From positions 1 to 64,000 of the forward strand of contig JAGFJO010000059.1 of the NCBI GenBank assembly GCA_024102635.1: a stretch of 64,000 nt of DNA, read 5' to 3'. Under the pieces are notes generated by a model. It had not been told where the DNA came from. It saw only the letters and a program-made list of their open reading frames with translations, and searched no databases. The DNA comes from Deltaproteobacteria bacterium (GTDB lineage Bacteria > Bdellovibrionota_C > UBA2361 > JAGFJO01). This document shows, piece by piece, positions 16,218 through 26,031 of this stretch. A program made the translations under genes and the position numbers. Every line of letters starts with the position of its first letter. Positions within the stretch are counted from its first letter, which is position 1.

Positions 16218-19200
16218 ATGAACCATCCTAGCTATTTAATTGTATTTCGAGAGCATAGGCTCGACCCAGCCGGTATTAACAGTGGTGCCGAAATGGCGAC
16301 ACTCTTTTTGGCGCGCCGTCTTGCGTCCAGCGGGCGCCGCGTAGTGCTCGCGGCAAATATGGCAGGTGGGGACGATATTCTGGATGGTGTCGAACTGTGG
16401 AACATAGGGCCGGAATACGACGTCGGTTCCGCGCTGCGTCGAATCTCGCTCGACGGTGGCTATCACCTTATTTCCGCAGGCCGCGCGCTACCTCTTCTGA
16501 TGGCACGTGATGATTCAAACTGCCTCAGCTCTTCTCTTATAACTCATGATAGAACCAGCGGCGATTCCGGCATAAGCGCCCAGGTGCTTGAGCAGCTGGC
16601 CGACACCATATTCTGCGTCTCCAATGCTCAGCGAGAGCTATTCATTAAAGATGGTGTTGCAGCGGAAAAGCTGGAAGTAATCCACAACGGAGTTGATCTC
16701 GACCTTTTTTCCCCGGGAGAGCCGGCGGCCAGAGATCTTAAACGGTTGATTTTTGTCGGAGCGGTCATAGTCGATAAGGGCATCCACATCTTGATTGAAA
16801 GCATAGCCAAGCTGATGCGCCGTCATCCCGGTCTCAAGCTCGACATTTACGGCAGCTCTTCTCTTTGGGGAAGGGAGGAGTTTTTAAATCATCGTGAAAT
16901 CGAACAAGCGCTGCCGGGAGTTAAGTTCCATGGAAAGGTCTCACAGAGTGAGATTGCAAAAGCGATGCGAGGAGCGGCGGCCTGTGTAATTCCCTCCATA
17001 TGGTTCGACCCATTTCCGCTAGTCTCAATAGATGCACAGGCAGCCGGCTGCCCGGTTGTAGCCTTCGATGTAGGCGGACTGCGAGAAGGCATATTGGTGG
17101 GGGAAACCGGACTGGTCGTTCCCGAGATCAGTGAAGAGGCACTAACGGCAGCGCTTGATTCCCTGCTATCCGACCCACAGCGATTAGTAAAAATGTCGGA
17201 GATGTGCGTGCAATCAAGAGGGCGCTTTACATGGGATAATGTGGTCGAAAAGATAACGGGCCGTTGTGAGAGGGGCAAAAATGGAACGGGCCTCCAAACG
17301 ATAGCCATTATGACTACATGGAATCAAACATGCGGACTCGCCACCTATGCGAAATATCTCGTGCAAGCTGCGCGGGGCCGCGAAATTGTAGTTTTGGGAG
17401 AGCATTGCAAAGAGCCAACCTCTCCGGATGAACCTTTTGTCGAGAGATGCTGGGAACGCGATTCCACTGATTTTTCAAAACTGAAGCAGGTGATATCGCA
17501 GCGGCGGATCAAGGCCCTCTACATAAATTGTCAGTACCGCTTTTTCCCGCAGCCGCAGTTTGCGCACTTTCTGAATTCGCTAAGAGCGGAGGGGGTTTCG
17601 GTAATATGCCATCTGCACAGTACCTTCACCGTTGATGAACGGTTAGGCTCCTTAATGGGCTGTGTAGATGGCGTAATAGTCCATACGCCTGAGAACCGGC
17701 TCGAGGCGATAGCAAACGGCGCATCTGCGGAGAAGGTTTTCGTTGTGCCTCACGCGGTTTTCGAAAGCCCTTATCGCGGTCAGGATAAAAGTAAACTTCG
17801 CGCTGACTTAAAGTTACCTCTCGATAGACATATAATTTCCTCTTTCGGATTTGTTCAGCCGCATAAGGGAATCGAGGGCTTGATTGAAGCGATCGCTCAT
17901 CTTTTAGCTCGCGGAGTGCCGGTGCAGGGATATGTGCTAGGCACGGCTGCGCCGGGAGATCCGGGCAGCGCTCAGTACTCCCAAAGCCTTAGAGAGCTGA
18001 GCCGCGAACTGGGGGTTGAACAATTTGTTACCTTTCAAGATCGCTTCCTGAGCGATGATGAGGTAGCGCGTTACCTTAGCGCTTCCGATGTCGTGTTGAT
18101 GAATTACAGAAGCCAGCATTTCGAAGCGAGTGGAGCGGGCGCCCTGGCATTGGGTTCGGGAGCTTTGGTGGTCACATCTCTGGCTCCCCCCTTTCAACCG
18201 TACGGTGACGCCGTATGGCACCTGAGCTCGGGATATCCGCTTCCTATCGCGCTCGAGCTGCTGCTGAGCAACGATAAGCTACGGGACTCAATAACGGCCA
18301 ATGCCGCTTCTTATATGAGGCGTAATTCATGGAGCACAGCCGGACAAAAGATCTTTTCCATTGTAGACACGATTACCAAATTAAAAAACGAATGCAGGGA
18401 GGAAGCGGCCTTTATGAACAATTCGCGAAATAGCGGCGCCCGCACCGGCGGCGGCTCTCTGCGGGTCCTTATGCAGAATCGAAACAATGCTTTTAGCCAG
18501 CGCGGCGGCGATACCGTTTTGATGGAGGAGACTAAGAGCCGGCTCGAGAAGCTGGGAGCTCAGGTCACAATAGATGTCGAGGCAAAGGAAGACCCCGCTC
18601 GTTACGACGTCGTGCACTTGTTCAATTTTGCCCTTCCCCAGATGGTTAGAGCACTGGCAGAGCAAGCCGCCTCCAAAGGAGTGCCGGTAGTTGTCACTAC
18701 TCTGTGCGAAGACATCGCCTCATTCCATAACCAGTCCATCGAGACAGCCAGGAAGTTGATTGAATATGTGCAGCGGGGACAGGATCGCTCTTGGTACCAG
18801 ACCAACCTACCCGATATCTCCGCCGTGCAGCCATGCGATGGCTTCGACAATCGCTGGGTTGCTGAGCATGCCGATTGCTTAATCGCAAACGGGGAAAGCG
18901 AAGTAGCAGTGCTTAAGAAAGCTTATCCGTCGCTCAAGAAGGTACAGGTCGTGCCGGTCGGATATGAGATTCCCGGCTCTGCTACGGCGGATAAGTTCGT
19001 CAGTGAATACGGGCTACAGGACTTTATCTTTTGTGTCGGACGGCTCGAAACTCGCAAGAATCAGCTCATGCTGCTAAAAGCGCTTGAAGATGTCGATATC
19101 CCGGTGGTTCTCGCCGGCGGTGGATTCTCTTATCAGCCTGACTATGAAAAAGCTGTGCGTTCGTTCCGGCGTAAGGGAAAAACTTTGGTTCTTGATCGCA

Positions 19201-20939
19201 TCTCGCCGGAGATGCTTGCCAGCGCTTATTGTGCCTGCAAAGTGCATGTATTGCCGAGCTGGTTCGAGCTTCCCGGCCTAGTGTCGCTGGAAGCGGCGTT
19301 TTATGAACGTAACGTAGTTGTCACAAGAGCAGGCACGGCCCCTGACTACTTCGGGGACAAAGCCTTCTATTGTGATCCGGGAAGTGAATCATCGATTCTT
19401 CAAGCAGTATTGGCAGCATATTACTCGCCGCTTAAGGCGGGACTTAAGGAGGTTGCTATGAAACATTCATGGGATGAAGCGGCGCGCAAGACATTGGAGG
19501 TCTATCAAAGTGCTGCGGGAACGGCACACGAGGGCACTCAGAGACCGGAAGCGGCGCCGGCCGTGTACGACTTCGGATCGGGAGTTACCGAGTTCCAGGA
19601 GCTTCTGGAGCGGGGAGAACTAGCTGCCAAGTCAAAGGACTTCGAGAAAGCACATGACTTTCTTGCCAAGGCCGAACGTATAAACCCGCAGTCGGCACGG
19701 CTGCTGCGTGCTCGCGGCGCAGTATACCTGGCGCAGGGCCAGGTTGAGCTGGCCCGTCAGTACTTTGAGCGAGGAGTGCTGGTTGACCCGAGCAATGCCA
19801 AACTTCAAAGCGGGCTGGGCATGTGCGCGATGCAGAGAAATGATTATGAAGATGCCTACCGGCTCTTCAGCAAGGCTCTGGAGATCTCTCCGAACGACCT
19901 TGTTGCGATCCTGCAATTGATCGAGTGCTCATATACCATCAATAAGTATGACAAGCTTGAGGCGGTGCTTAGGCGTTACGTATCGGAGCATTCCGGCGAT
20001 ATTGAGATGAAGTACTGCCTGGCAGGCTGCCTCTATAAATGTGGGCAGTTTGGTGAGGCCGAACGGATAGCTGAAGACGTTCTTGCTCAACGCCCGGACC
20101 ATCTAGGTGCAAAGCAGCTAGTATCGGCCATCTCCGAAGGTAAGCAGACAAGAGAGGCTGTCTCACCACAGCCGGTGATACCTGCTGCGCAGCAGGCGCC
20201 GCAGACCCAGCAGATCGGTTTCAGTGCTCTCGATGCCTCCGACGAGAAGCTCATAGAGATCGAGGAACTTAAGCGTAAAAAGGAGTACTCCAAAGTGCGC
20301 GGAATGTGCGAGACATTTCTCGGGAACAGCGGCCTGCTCGAGCACCAGCGGGAGCGCGCCGAGCTCGTGCTAGCCGAAGTAAAAGTTCTGCAGGGTGAAA
20401 TCGCCGATGCAGAGCGTTCTTATGATGAGATCTTAGGCCGCAATGCGCGCTGTGCCAGGGCCTTGTGCGGGAAGGGCGCAATTTCGGCCAACCGTAATGA
20501 GTGGGAGAAAGCGCGCGAGTTTTTCGAGTCGGCAAACAAGCTGGAGCCGCATTACGATGTGCCGTGGGCTGGGCTCGGTGTGTGCAATTACTGGGCGAAC
20601 GACTTCGAAGGTGCCTGGAACTGCTTCTCCGCAGCTTCGAGAATAAACCCGGAGAACGTGCGGGCTCTGCTCGGCATTATTGAACTTGGTTATTCTATGA
20701 AGCGGCTCAAAGAAGTGGAGGCAGCCATCAAAGGATATCTCGAAATGCACCCCGTCGATTTGGAGTTCATATACTCCCTTGCAGGATGCTACTTTGCCCA
20801 GGACAAGCTGGATGAAGCTATAAGCGAAGTGAACAAGATTACTCTATTTGATCCTGCCAATGCCCGCGCGCAAGAACTCCGTGAAATGATCGATCAAAAG
20901 CGGGGAGTGCCGAGCGTTTCGGGGGCCGGAGCTCGATAA
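16218..20939 (+). CDS. Three glycosyltransferase modules fused to a TPR array
   Basis: This 1,573-residue cytosolic protein is built from three GT-B (GT4-like) modules followed by two TPR blocks. Module 1 (about 1-355) has NSGAEMATLFLARRL, VIHNGVDLDLF and the FDPFPLVSIDAQAAGCPVV acceptor Glu region. Module 2 (about 356-730) opens TIAIMTTWNQTCGLATYAK, has QPHKGIEGLIEAI and ends near ASGAGALALGSGALVV, where the usual E-x7-E pattern is weak. Module 3 (about 745-1095) has FCVGRLETRKNQLMLL and WFELPGLVSLEAAFYERNVV. TPRs fill about 1125-1300 and 1345-1570. ATG at 16218 is preferred to TTG at 16215. It may build a multi-step glycan or glycosylate proteins held by the TPRs. Substrates are unknown. 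Confidence 0.85.
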   Translation: MNHPSYLIVFREHRLDPAGINSGAEMATLFLARRLASSGRRVVLAANMAGGDDILDGVELWNIGPEYDVGSALRRISLDGGYHLISAGRALPLLMARDDSNCLSSSLITHDRTSGDSGISAQVLEQLADTIFCVSNAQRELFIKDGVAAEKLEVIHNGVDLDLFSPGEPAARDLKRLIFVGAVIVDKGIHILIESIAKLMRRHPGLKLDIYGSSSLWGREEFLNHREIEQALPGVKFHGKVSQSEIAKAMRGAAACVIPSIWFDPFPLVSIDAQAAGCPVVAFDVGGLREGILVGETGLVVPEISEEALTAALDSLLSDPQRLVKMSEMCVQSRGRFTWDNVVEKITGRCERGKNGTGLQTIAIMTTWNQTCGLATYAKYLVQAARGREIVVLGEHCKEPTSPDEPFVERCWERDSTDFSKLKQVISQRRIKALYINCQYRFFPQPQFAHFLNSLRAEGVSVICHLHSTFTVDERLGSLMGCVDGVIVHTPENRLEAIANGASAEKVFVVPHAVFESPYRGQDKSKLRADLKLPLDRHIISSFGFVQPHKGIEGLIEAIAHLLARGVPVQGYVLGTAAPGDPGSAQYSQSLRELSRELGVEQFVTFQDRFLSDDEVARYLSASDVVLMNYRSQHFEASGAGALALGSGALVVTSLAPPFQPYGDAVWHLSSGYPLPIALELLLSNDKLRDSITANAASYMRRNSWSTAGQKIFSIVDTITKLKNECREEAAFMNNSRNSGARTGGGSLRVLMQNRNNAFSQRGGDTVLMEETKSRLEKLGAQVTIDVEAKEDPARYDVVHLFNFALPQMVRALAEQAASKGVPVVVTTLCEDIASFHNQSIETARKLIEYVQRGQDRSWYQTNLPDISAVQPCDGFDNRWVAEHADCLIANGESEVAVLKKAYPSLKKVQVVPVGYEIPGSATADKFVSEYGLQDFIFCVGRLETRKNQLMLLKALEDVDIPVVLAGGGFSYQPDYEKAVRSFRRKGKTLVLDRISPEMLASAYCACKVHVLPSWFELPGLVSLEAAFYERNVVVTRAGTAPDYFGDKAFYCDPGSESSILQAVLAAYYSPLKAGLKEVAMKHSWDEAARKTLEVYQSAAGTAHEGTQRPEAAPAVYDFGSGVTEFQELLERGELAAKSKDFEKAHDFLAKAERINPQSARLLRARGAVYLAQGQVELARQYFERGVLVDPSNAKLQSGLGMCAMQRNDYEDAYRLFSKALEISPNDLVAILQLIECSYTINKYDKLEAVLRRYVSEHSGDIEMKYCLAGCLYKCGQFGEAERIAEDVLAQRPDHLGAKQLVSAISEGKQTREAVSPQPVIPAAQQAPQTQQIGFSALDASDEKLIEIEELKRKKEYSKVRGMCETFLGNSGLLEHQRERAELVLAEVKVLQGEIADAERSYDEILGRNARCARALCGKGAISANRNEWEKAREFFESANKLEPHYDVPWAGLGVCNYWANDFEGAWNCFSAASRINPENVRALLGIIELGYSMKRLKEVEAAIKGYLEMHPVDLEFIYSLAGCYFAQDKLDEAISEVNKITLFDPANARAQELREMIDQKRGVPSVSGAGAR

Positions 20940-20995
20940 TTGAAAAGCAGAAGGAAATCAGACAGTTTAATAAAACTATGCCCCAAACGCTTGAC

Positions 20996-23233
20996 CTAGC
21001 GGCGTTGTTTCCCTCTCACCCGGCCAGCCGCACGAGATTTTTTTGCCAGCTTGTTGGCCAGTGTTGTGATCCAAGCCGGCCTGGAGATCAGTTTCTTCGA
21101 TGACGAAGGAAATACTGTAAGAACATTGCTTGCAAGGGCGGGTCCTTTCTCGCAGCGAACGACTCCACGCAAGTAGACCTTTCGCAGAGCTTTTGAACGC
21201 CCTTCAATTCCCTCTCTCATCGCCACGTCCAATGCCAGCGGATTTCCTTCATCGTCAGAGGGTACCTCAACAATCTGCGGAGCAATAAACTTTTTTTCCT
21301 CCGCGAGTTCGAGTGCATACCCGCAGCTTTCACCACTGAATGAAGTTGCAAGCTCTAACGAGAGCTCCATTCGGCCGGTACTGCTGCGGCTTGAACCCCG
21401 TATCTTAAACTTCTTTCCTGCCTTCCTCGGAGTCGGTGTAGGCGTGAGTGTAGCGGTGCTGGTGGCGGTAGCGCTTGGAGTCGGAGTAGTGGTGCTGACG
21501 GCGGTGGCGCTGGGCACGGCCGGGAGTGTCCGGGTAGCAGTTGCGGTAACGGTAGCGGTCGGCGTTTGGGTCTGAGCTACAGCCGGTGTAGCGGTCCTTG
21601 TTGCGGTTCGGGTTGGGGTGCGAGTGGCGGTGCGCGTTGGGGTGATAGTGGGAGTGCGGGTTGCGGTTCTTGTGGCGGTTGCCGTGGCAGTCGGAGTTGG
21701 TGTCGCCTCTGCTGATCCGCTTGGAACTGATCCGCTCACAGCAAATTTACCTACATCGCCATAGTTCCCCTGGCTGAAAACATGCAGGTAGTACCTCCCT
21801 GACGTTACGGAAGTTTGGATGTTGGCGCTTAGCGAGCTGCTTGGAGCTGCAGCAGCGATCACACTATCGGAGGAATTTCTCAGCTCTAGAACCGCATTTA
21901 AGTTGGGAGCGCTATTCGTGCCGGCCATCCCCGGATCGGCTGTTACGTTGATTGCACCGCCGGTTGTGCTGAAAGTGAATACGTCCACATCACTTTCGCG
22001 CTCTATTAGCCCCGAGCCGCTTATAGTGTTGCTTCCGGCTCCGACTTCAACAGCTCCGCTCATCGAATTCGAGATTAAGTCCTGCCTAAATCCGAAAAGG
22101 TTGCTTGCCCGGGCCATATGCTCCTGGTCGAGCTGAATTGTGTTTACCGATATGGAATTGGGGCCGTTGTGCCAGGTGCTACGGGCGGCCGAGTAGGAGG
22201 TGCCCATAATAGGAGCCCAACTTGAATTACCGTTGTTGTACTCTTTGGTTTTTACGCCGCTGGCGTCATAGAGGCTCTGGTGCCGCAGTCCAAAGCCGTG
22301 TCCCGCTTCATGCGATGAGGCCTCTGCAACATATTTAGGATGGCCATTTCCAAGGTTGGCCTCGAAAACATAGACAACATTGGGAATGAAGTTGGTAAAG
22401 GTGTCTATATAAGCTACGCCTCCGGCAGACGAACCGTACCAATCCGCCGCGCTGCCGCCTATTGCTACACGAAGGGATGCGCCATTTGCAAAACTGGCAG
22501 GCTCTACAGTAGTTACATCTATATTGAAGTTAGAAAAATTTTCCGCCACTGATCTCCAGATAGCCTGCATATTATTTAGTTCGGTTTGACTGAATGAGTT
22601 CGGATTGCCGTCAGTGTCGTAAGGGGGAGTGTTAAGGTTTGAAAATCCACCCCAATTCGCCTCAAAGTGGCCGTCGAAGTCCAGATATAGCACTTGTGCT
22701 GCGCCGGGCAGTGAACTTAATGCAGGGATTGAAAGCTCTTCGACTTCTTGAATTGAGATCTCTTCACTTTGAAGAGAAGGGCCGGCGTCGTTTACTGCCG
22801 GGCACTCGGCGAATACAAGCTCCTCAACAGCTTGAGCGGCTGCAATGTCGGGCAAATGGGAGGAGAGATTTATTGTCAGTACATTAACGCTCGAACCTTG
22901 CAAGGTCCCTCGAATCACTACATTGGTGTTCAGCAGCTGCTCGGCTGTAGCACTCTCTAGGTCGACTTTGTGAAGCGTACCTCCCGGGTCCACCAGCAGG
23001 TAGTGCCTTTTCCCCGGCACGTCCGAATCGACATGGACAGCCAAGAGCTTACCCGACAGCTCTAAAAGCGTCTGTGCCTGGATCTTTTGAGGCAAAATAA
23101 AAGCTGCTATTAGCAGCAGCGCGAACAATGCAAATGCGGCGCAGCCCCATGCCACGCTAATAGTTGCACGCCAATCGGTGGTAAATCCCTGTGATGTCAA
23201 GCTGTTACTACTTTTGCTCGGTAATTGAGACAA
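20996..23233 (-). CDS. Secreted metzincin-type zinc metalloprotease with PPC domain and Thr-rich linker
   Basis: This 745-residue exported protein has a late N-terminal hydrophobic signal (about residues 30-50). The catalytic domain (about 175-375) carries HEAGHGFGLRH near residues 308-318, the HExxHxxGxxH zinc site, followed about 30 residues later by IMGTSY as the Met-turn. A pre-peptidase C-terminal-like domain follows (DVDVFTFSTTGG to SGRYYLHVFS, about 405-500). Next comes a linker of about 120 residues made almost wholly of Thr, Pro, Ala and Arg. A final beta domain has KFKIRGSSRSS and VYLRGVVRCEKG. It is probably a cell-surface or secreted protease. The linker is coded by low-complexity GC-rich DNA and may vary in length. 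Confidence 0.82.
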   Translation of the reverse strand: MSQLPSKSSNSLTSQGFTTDWRATISVAWGCAAFALFALLLIAAFILPQKIQAQTLLELSGKLLAVHVDSDVPGKRHYLLVDPGGTLHKVDLESATAEQLLNTNVVIRGTLQGSSVNVLTINLSSHLPDIAAAQAVEELVFAECPAVNDAGPSLQSEEISIQEVEELSIPALSSLPGAAQVLYLDFDGHFEANWGGFSNLNTPPYDTDGNPNSFSQTELNNMQAIWRSVAENFSNFNIDVTTVEPASFANGASLRVAIGGSAADWYGSSAGGVAYIDTFTNFIPNVVYVFEANLGNGHPKYVAEASSHEAGHGFGLRHQSLYDASGVKTKEYNNGNSSWAPIMGTSYSAARSTWHNGPNSISVNTIQLDQEHMARASNLFGFRQDLISNSMSGAVEVGAGSNTISGSGLIERESDVDVFTFSTTGGAINVTADPGMAGTNSAPNLNAVLELRNSSDSVIAAAAPSSSLSANIQTSVTSGRYYLHVFSQGNYGDVGKFAVSGSVPSGSAEATPTPTATATATRTATRTPTITPTRTATRTPTRTATRTATPAVAQTQTPTATVTATATRTLPAVPSATAVSTTTPTPSATATSTATLTPTPTPRKAGKKFKIRGSSRSSTGRMELSLELATSFSGESCGYALELAEEKKFIAPQIVEVPSDDEGNPLALDVAMREGIEGRSKALRKVYLRGVVRCEKGPALASNVLTVFPSSSKKLISRPAWITTLANKLAKKSRAAGRVRGKQRR

Positions 23234-23490
23234 TAAGAGGCAAAATATATGCCATAGGCCTAGGAGTAGCTTGTTGAAGAGGGAACCAATGCAAAGTAGT
23301 TCTCCTTACGACCTCCAGATCACTTCGCCGCCTTTGCTAACGGTCCGTGATTCCTGTACACTTTCTGGCGTCGGTTATCGGACTTTAGTTGTTCTTGTAT
23401 GTGCCGGCTGCATTGCCGGTTCCTATTCGGTTCCAAAAACTAGTTTAGTCATTTCGGAAAAGTCATGTTACTTCCGCGAGGGAACTTACA

Positions 23491-24906
23491 TTGATATCTA
23501 GGCGGCAAGAATTTTCCGATTCTCGAGTAGTCGAGAAGCTGGTGGAGGTCGGTCTTGGCCGGGCGCAGGACCGGCTGCTGGATCTTAGCTTAATGGGTAG
23601 CGAAATGCTCGCGGATTCGAGAGCCCATCTGCTGGAGGGCGCTGATCTCCATCTTAAGACCGGCGTCAATGTTCACGACTACGTTCGGGTTTTCCCAATG
23701 GCTCAACTTGTCGTAGACATCGGAAGCACTAAAGTGCATGCCGCATTTTTGGGGGGAGACCCCAATGCTGCGGTTTCTTGGAAGCCTCTCTTTTTTTCCC
23801 GAATGTCGAATTTCAGCGAACCTGCCGATGGTGCTGCCACGACTCGATTTGAATCGATCGTGGATCAGCTAACTAGTATGGTTGAAACGAGAATGAATCA
23901 TTCCAATTATTCGTTGTCTCAGCTGGAGAGCATTGGAATCGTGTGGTCTAATGCGATCGAAGGACAGCCTTTCAACGACCGACCGAAAAATGTCCGCGGA
24001 TTGACAGGAGTTGTTCCGGAGCACAGAAGCGATGCCTATCGAAAGGGCGAGTGGTTCGTTCAAGATTTAAAGCCGGGGACGGACATCGGCAAAACTTTTC
24101 GTTCAGCCTTCGAGGATCGCGGTTTTAAAGGGCGCAGCTTCGGCATAGCGAACGATGTAGTGGCTACTCAAATGTCCTGCTTCAATGCTGCTGGTGCACT
24201 AGTTGCGGCGTATGGCGCCAACTGCACTGAAGTTGTTGACCGCTCTGTCTATGTTACGGAACTCGGAGCTAAGCTTATTATTCCGGAAGACTACTTATCC
24301 CACGGTGATTATCTTTTGAAAGCGGATCAGCATGGCGGCAATAAAGTAGCTTTGGAGGACCTGATTGCCGGAAAAGGAATTCCCAAAATAGTAGAAGGTC
24401 ACATTGTACTGCTCGCGGAAGGGGGCATAAAGGAGCTGGAACCGATAAGCGAGATACTTTTAAGATCGCATAAAAAAGGTAGTACCGTTCTTACCGGCCG
24501 CGACCTGCACTCGATCATGAGCGGCAGGCTTTCCCATATATCAGAGCTGGAACTTAGCAACTGGCTGCAGGGCCGAACTTTGGAATCCGTTAAGGAAGTA
24601 ATACATTATGTATGCGACAGGGCCGGCGCGCTTGCCGGTATGATGGGCTACCTCGCACTCGCCAATCAAAGTGCTTCAGGCCGTCCGTTGACGCTGGCGG
24701 TTGACAGTGTCCTCGCGCGCAATTTGCCATCTTACGAAAATGCCTTCAAGAGGGTGCTTCGGTCCTTTATGCGAGGACAGGTTAGCATAGTGTTCGGCCG
24801 TCCCATGTACAGTACTCTAGTCGATCCTGACATGGGTTTAATTTCAGCGGAGATCACTGTACCCATGCAGGGCATGCCGCGATTACTTTCGGCTGCTCAG
24901 AATTAA
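23491..24906 (+). CDS. Hexokinase-like sugar kinase (divergent ASKHA protein)
   Basis: This 471-residue protein aligns by motif order with eukaryotic-type hexokinases. It has a phosphate-1 loop VVDIGSTKVHAAFLGG (about 73-88) and a sugar-site region SIGIVWSNAIEG. NDVVATQMSC (about 221-230) matches the NDTVAT catalytic-Asp motif. KVALEDLIAGKGIPKIV matches the EKMISGxYLGEIV segment, and LAVDSVLARNLPSYENAFKRVLRSF matches the VDGSxYxxxPxFxxxxxxALRxL C-terminal helix. It therefore probably phosphorylates glucose or a related hexose in the cytosol. The adenine-site GSG is not obvious. Start is TTG at 23491 with GAGGG 8 nt before it. Its convergent neighbour encodes a nucleotidyltransferase-like protein. 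Confidence 0.65.
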   Translation: MISRRQEFSDSRVVEKLVEVGLGRAQDRLLDLSLMGSEMLADSRAHLLEGADLHLKTGVNVHDYVRVFPMAQLVVDIGSTKVHAAFLGGDPNAAVSWKPLFFSRMSNFSEPADGAATTRFESIVDQLTSMVETRMNHSNYSLSQLESIGIVWSNAIEGQPFNDRPKNVRGLTGVVPEHRSDAYRKGEWFVQDLKPGTDIGKTFRSAFEDRGFKGRSFGIANDVVATQMSCFNAAGALVAAYGANCTEVVDRSVYVTELGAKLIIPEDYLSHGDYLLKADQHGGNKVALEDLIAGKGIPKIVEGHIVLLAEGGIKELEPISEILLRSHKKGSTVLTGRDLHSIMSGRLSHISELELSNWLQGRTLESVKEVIHYVCDRAGALAGMMGYLALANQSASGRPLTLAVDSVLARNLPSYENAFKRVLRSFMRGQVSIVFGRPMYSTLVDPDMGLISAEITVPMQGMPRLLSAAQN

Positions 24907-24944
24907 AGTGCATTAGTCCAGATTCGGTCCTCTAGTCCCGGCCT

Positions 24945-25952
24945 TCATCTTTTCTTCATGCCGCGCTTGCCGCTAACATGCCCCTTCTTTGGCGGCAGCC
25001 TTTTCTTTATTGATGCGATTGTATTCCCTATCGGACCCTGCTGCTGTTCGATATAGCCGTGACGAATGCACTCTTCGATATAATACTGCGCCGCGCGCGT
25101 CCCACGGCGCATTATTCTCTCTAGGTGAAGCGCTACATCAAAAGGTGTGACGTGCGGATTCTTGCGGGTTTCGGCGAGTTTGAGCCGTGTCCCGTCAAGC
25201 CTCGCTTCAGCTATCATGCGCAGCATCTTCATCGAGATCTTGCCTTGAATGTCATCGCCTGCCTTGCGAATGTAATCGGTCGGGCGCAAGGTTCTATTCA
25301 AGGTATCTTCGATTGCGGCAAACGTGCAAACAACTCTACCATTGATAAGCGCAACCTGATTAATCGTCAGATCACGAGTATGAAGATATGAGCGAAGAGT
25401 CGGCACCAATTCAATACCGTGCCCATTGCTGAAGTCCTCAGGCATGTAGCGTTTGGCCAATTGTGAGTCCATACTGTTAGCCTTTGCACCTACTCTGAAT
25501 ATATCCAGATCTCGCGGGCGACGTTTGTCAATTTCTATTCCTAGAACTGCTGACAGGGCCATCCTGGCTGCTCCGCCTTTGAAGGCATAATCATCGGGAA
25601 GTCTCGGAATATTGGAGAGTTTGATCTCTTCGAACGTGACTACTCCGGAACGGATATCAAGAATCTTGGCATTGCGGTTAGCTTTGAATATCTGCACTCG
25701 AGCCTGCGGAGCTGTGAGGATTCGCAGAGAGCTGCCGCGGGAAACCTGCTCAACCTTCTTATATTCAAGAGCAAGGCCACGTATGCGATCGATCGGTTCA
25801 CAGGAGCTTTGTATCAGTGCGTTGCTGGAGTGTGAATAGTCGGCCGCCATCTTTCGAATCTGCGCCAGCGCAGCCGCTTGTCCTTTAGTTGGTAGATGAC
25901 AACCTAGGGAATCCGCTAACTCATCGAAACTAAACGAACCTTTGTCGGCCAT
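24945..25952 (-). CDS. Poly(A)/CCA-polymerase-like nucleotidyltransferase
   Basis: In this 335-residue protein the central part resembles the head domain of class II CCA-adding enzymes and poly(A) polymerases. It has AFKGGAARMALSAVLGIEI (GGxxRD-like, about residue 125), RRPRDLDIFRVG with a DxD metal pair (about 146-150), and RDLTINQVALI (about 193), matching the RRDFTINALA motif. The Arg of the GGAVRD motif is shifted (GGAARM). There is no full neck/tail, and the C-terminus is very basic (KKRLPPKKGHVSGKRGMKKR), as in RNA-binding proteins. It may modify RNA or act as an antibiotic-type nucleotidyltransferase. The role is unproven. GGAAGG precedes ATG at 25952. It lies 79 nt after glyS on the same strand. 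Confidence 0.6.
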   Translation of the reverse strand: MADKGSFSFDELADSLGCHLPTKGQAAALAQIRKMAADYSHSSNALIQSSCEPIDRIRGLALEYKKVEQVSRGSSLRILTAPQARVQIFKANRNAKILDIRSGVVTFEEIKLSNIPRLPDDYAFKGGAARMALSAVLGIEIDKRRPRDLDIFRVGAKANSMDSQLAKRYMPEDFSNGHGIELVPTLRSYLHTRDLTINQVALINGRVVCTFAAIEDTLNRTLRPTDYIRKAGDDIQGKISMKMLRMIAEARLDGTRLKLAETRKNPHVTPFDVALHLERIMRRGTRAAQYYIEECIRHGYIEQQQGPIGNTIASIKKRLPPKKGHVSGKRGMKKR

Positions 25953-26031
25953 AGAAACCTTCCGATGGTGTTATGGGCTCCTTCCGCTTAGCAGTGAAGT
26001 AATTCCCGGTTTAATGCGCCGGGTCGGAGCG

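Noticed and set aside
23271-23501. 76-codon frame upstream of the hexokinase-like gene
   Set aside because: No recognised family. It overlaps the kinase start and is likely part of its leader.
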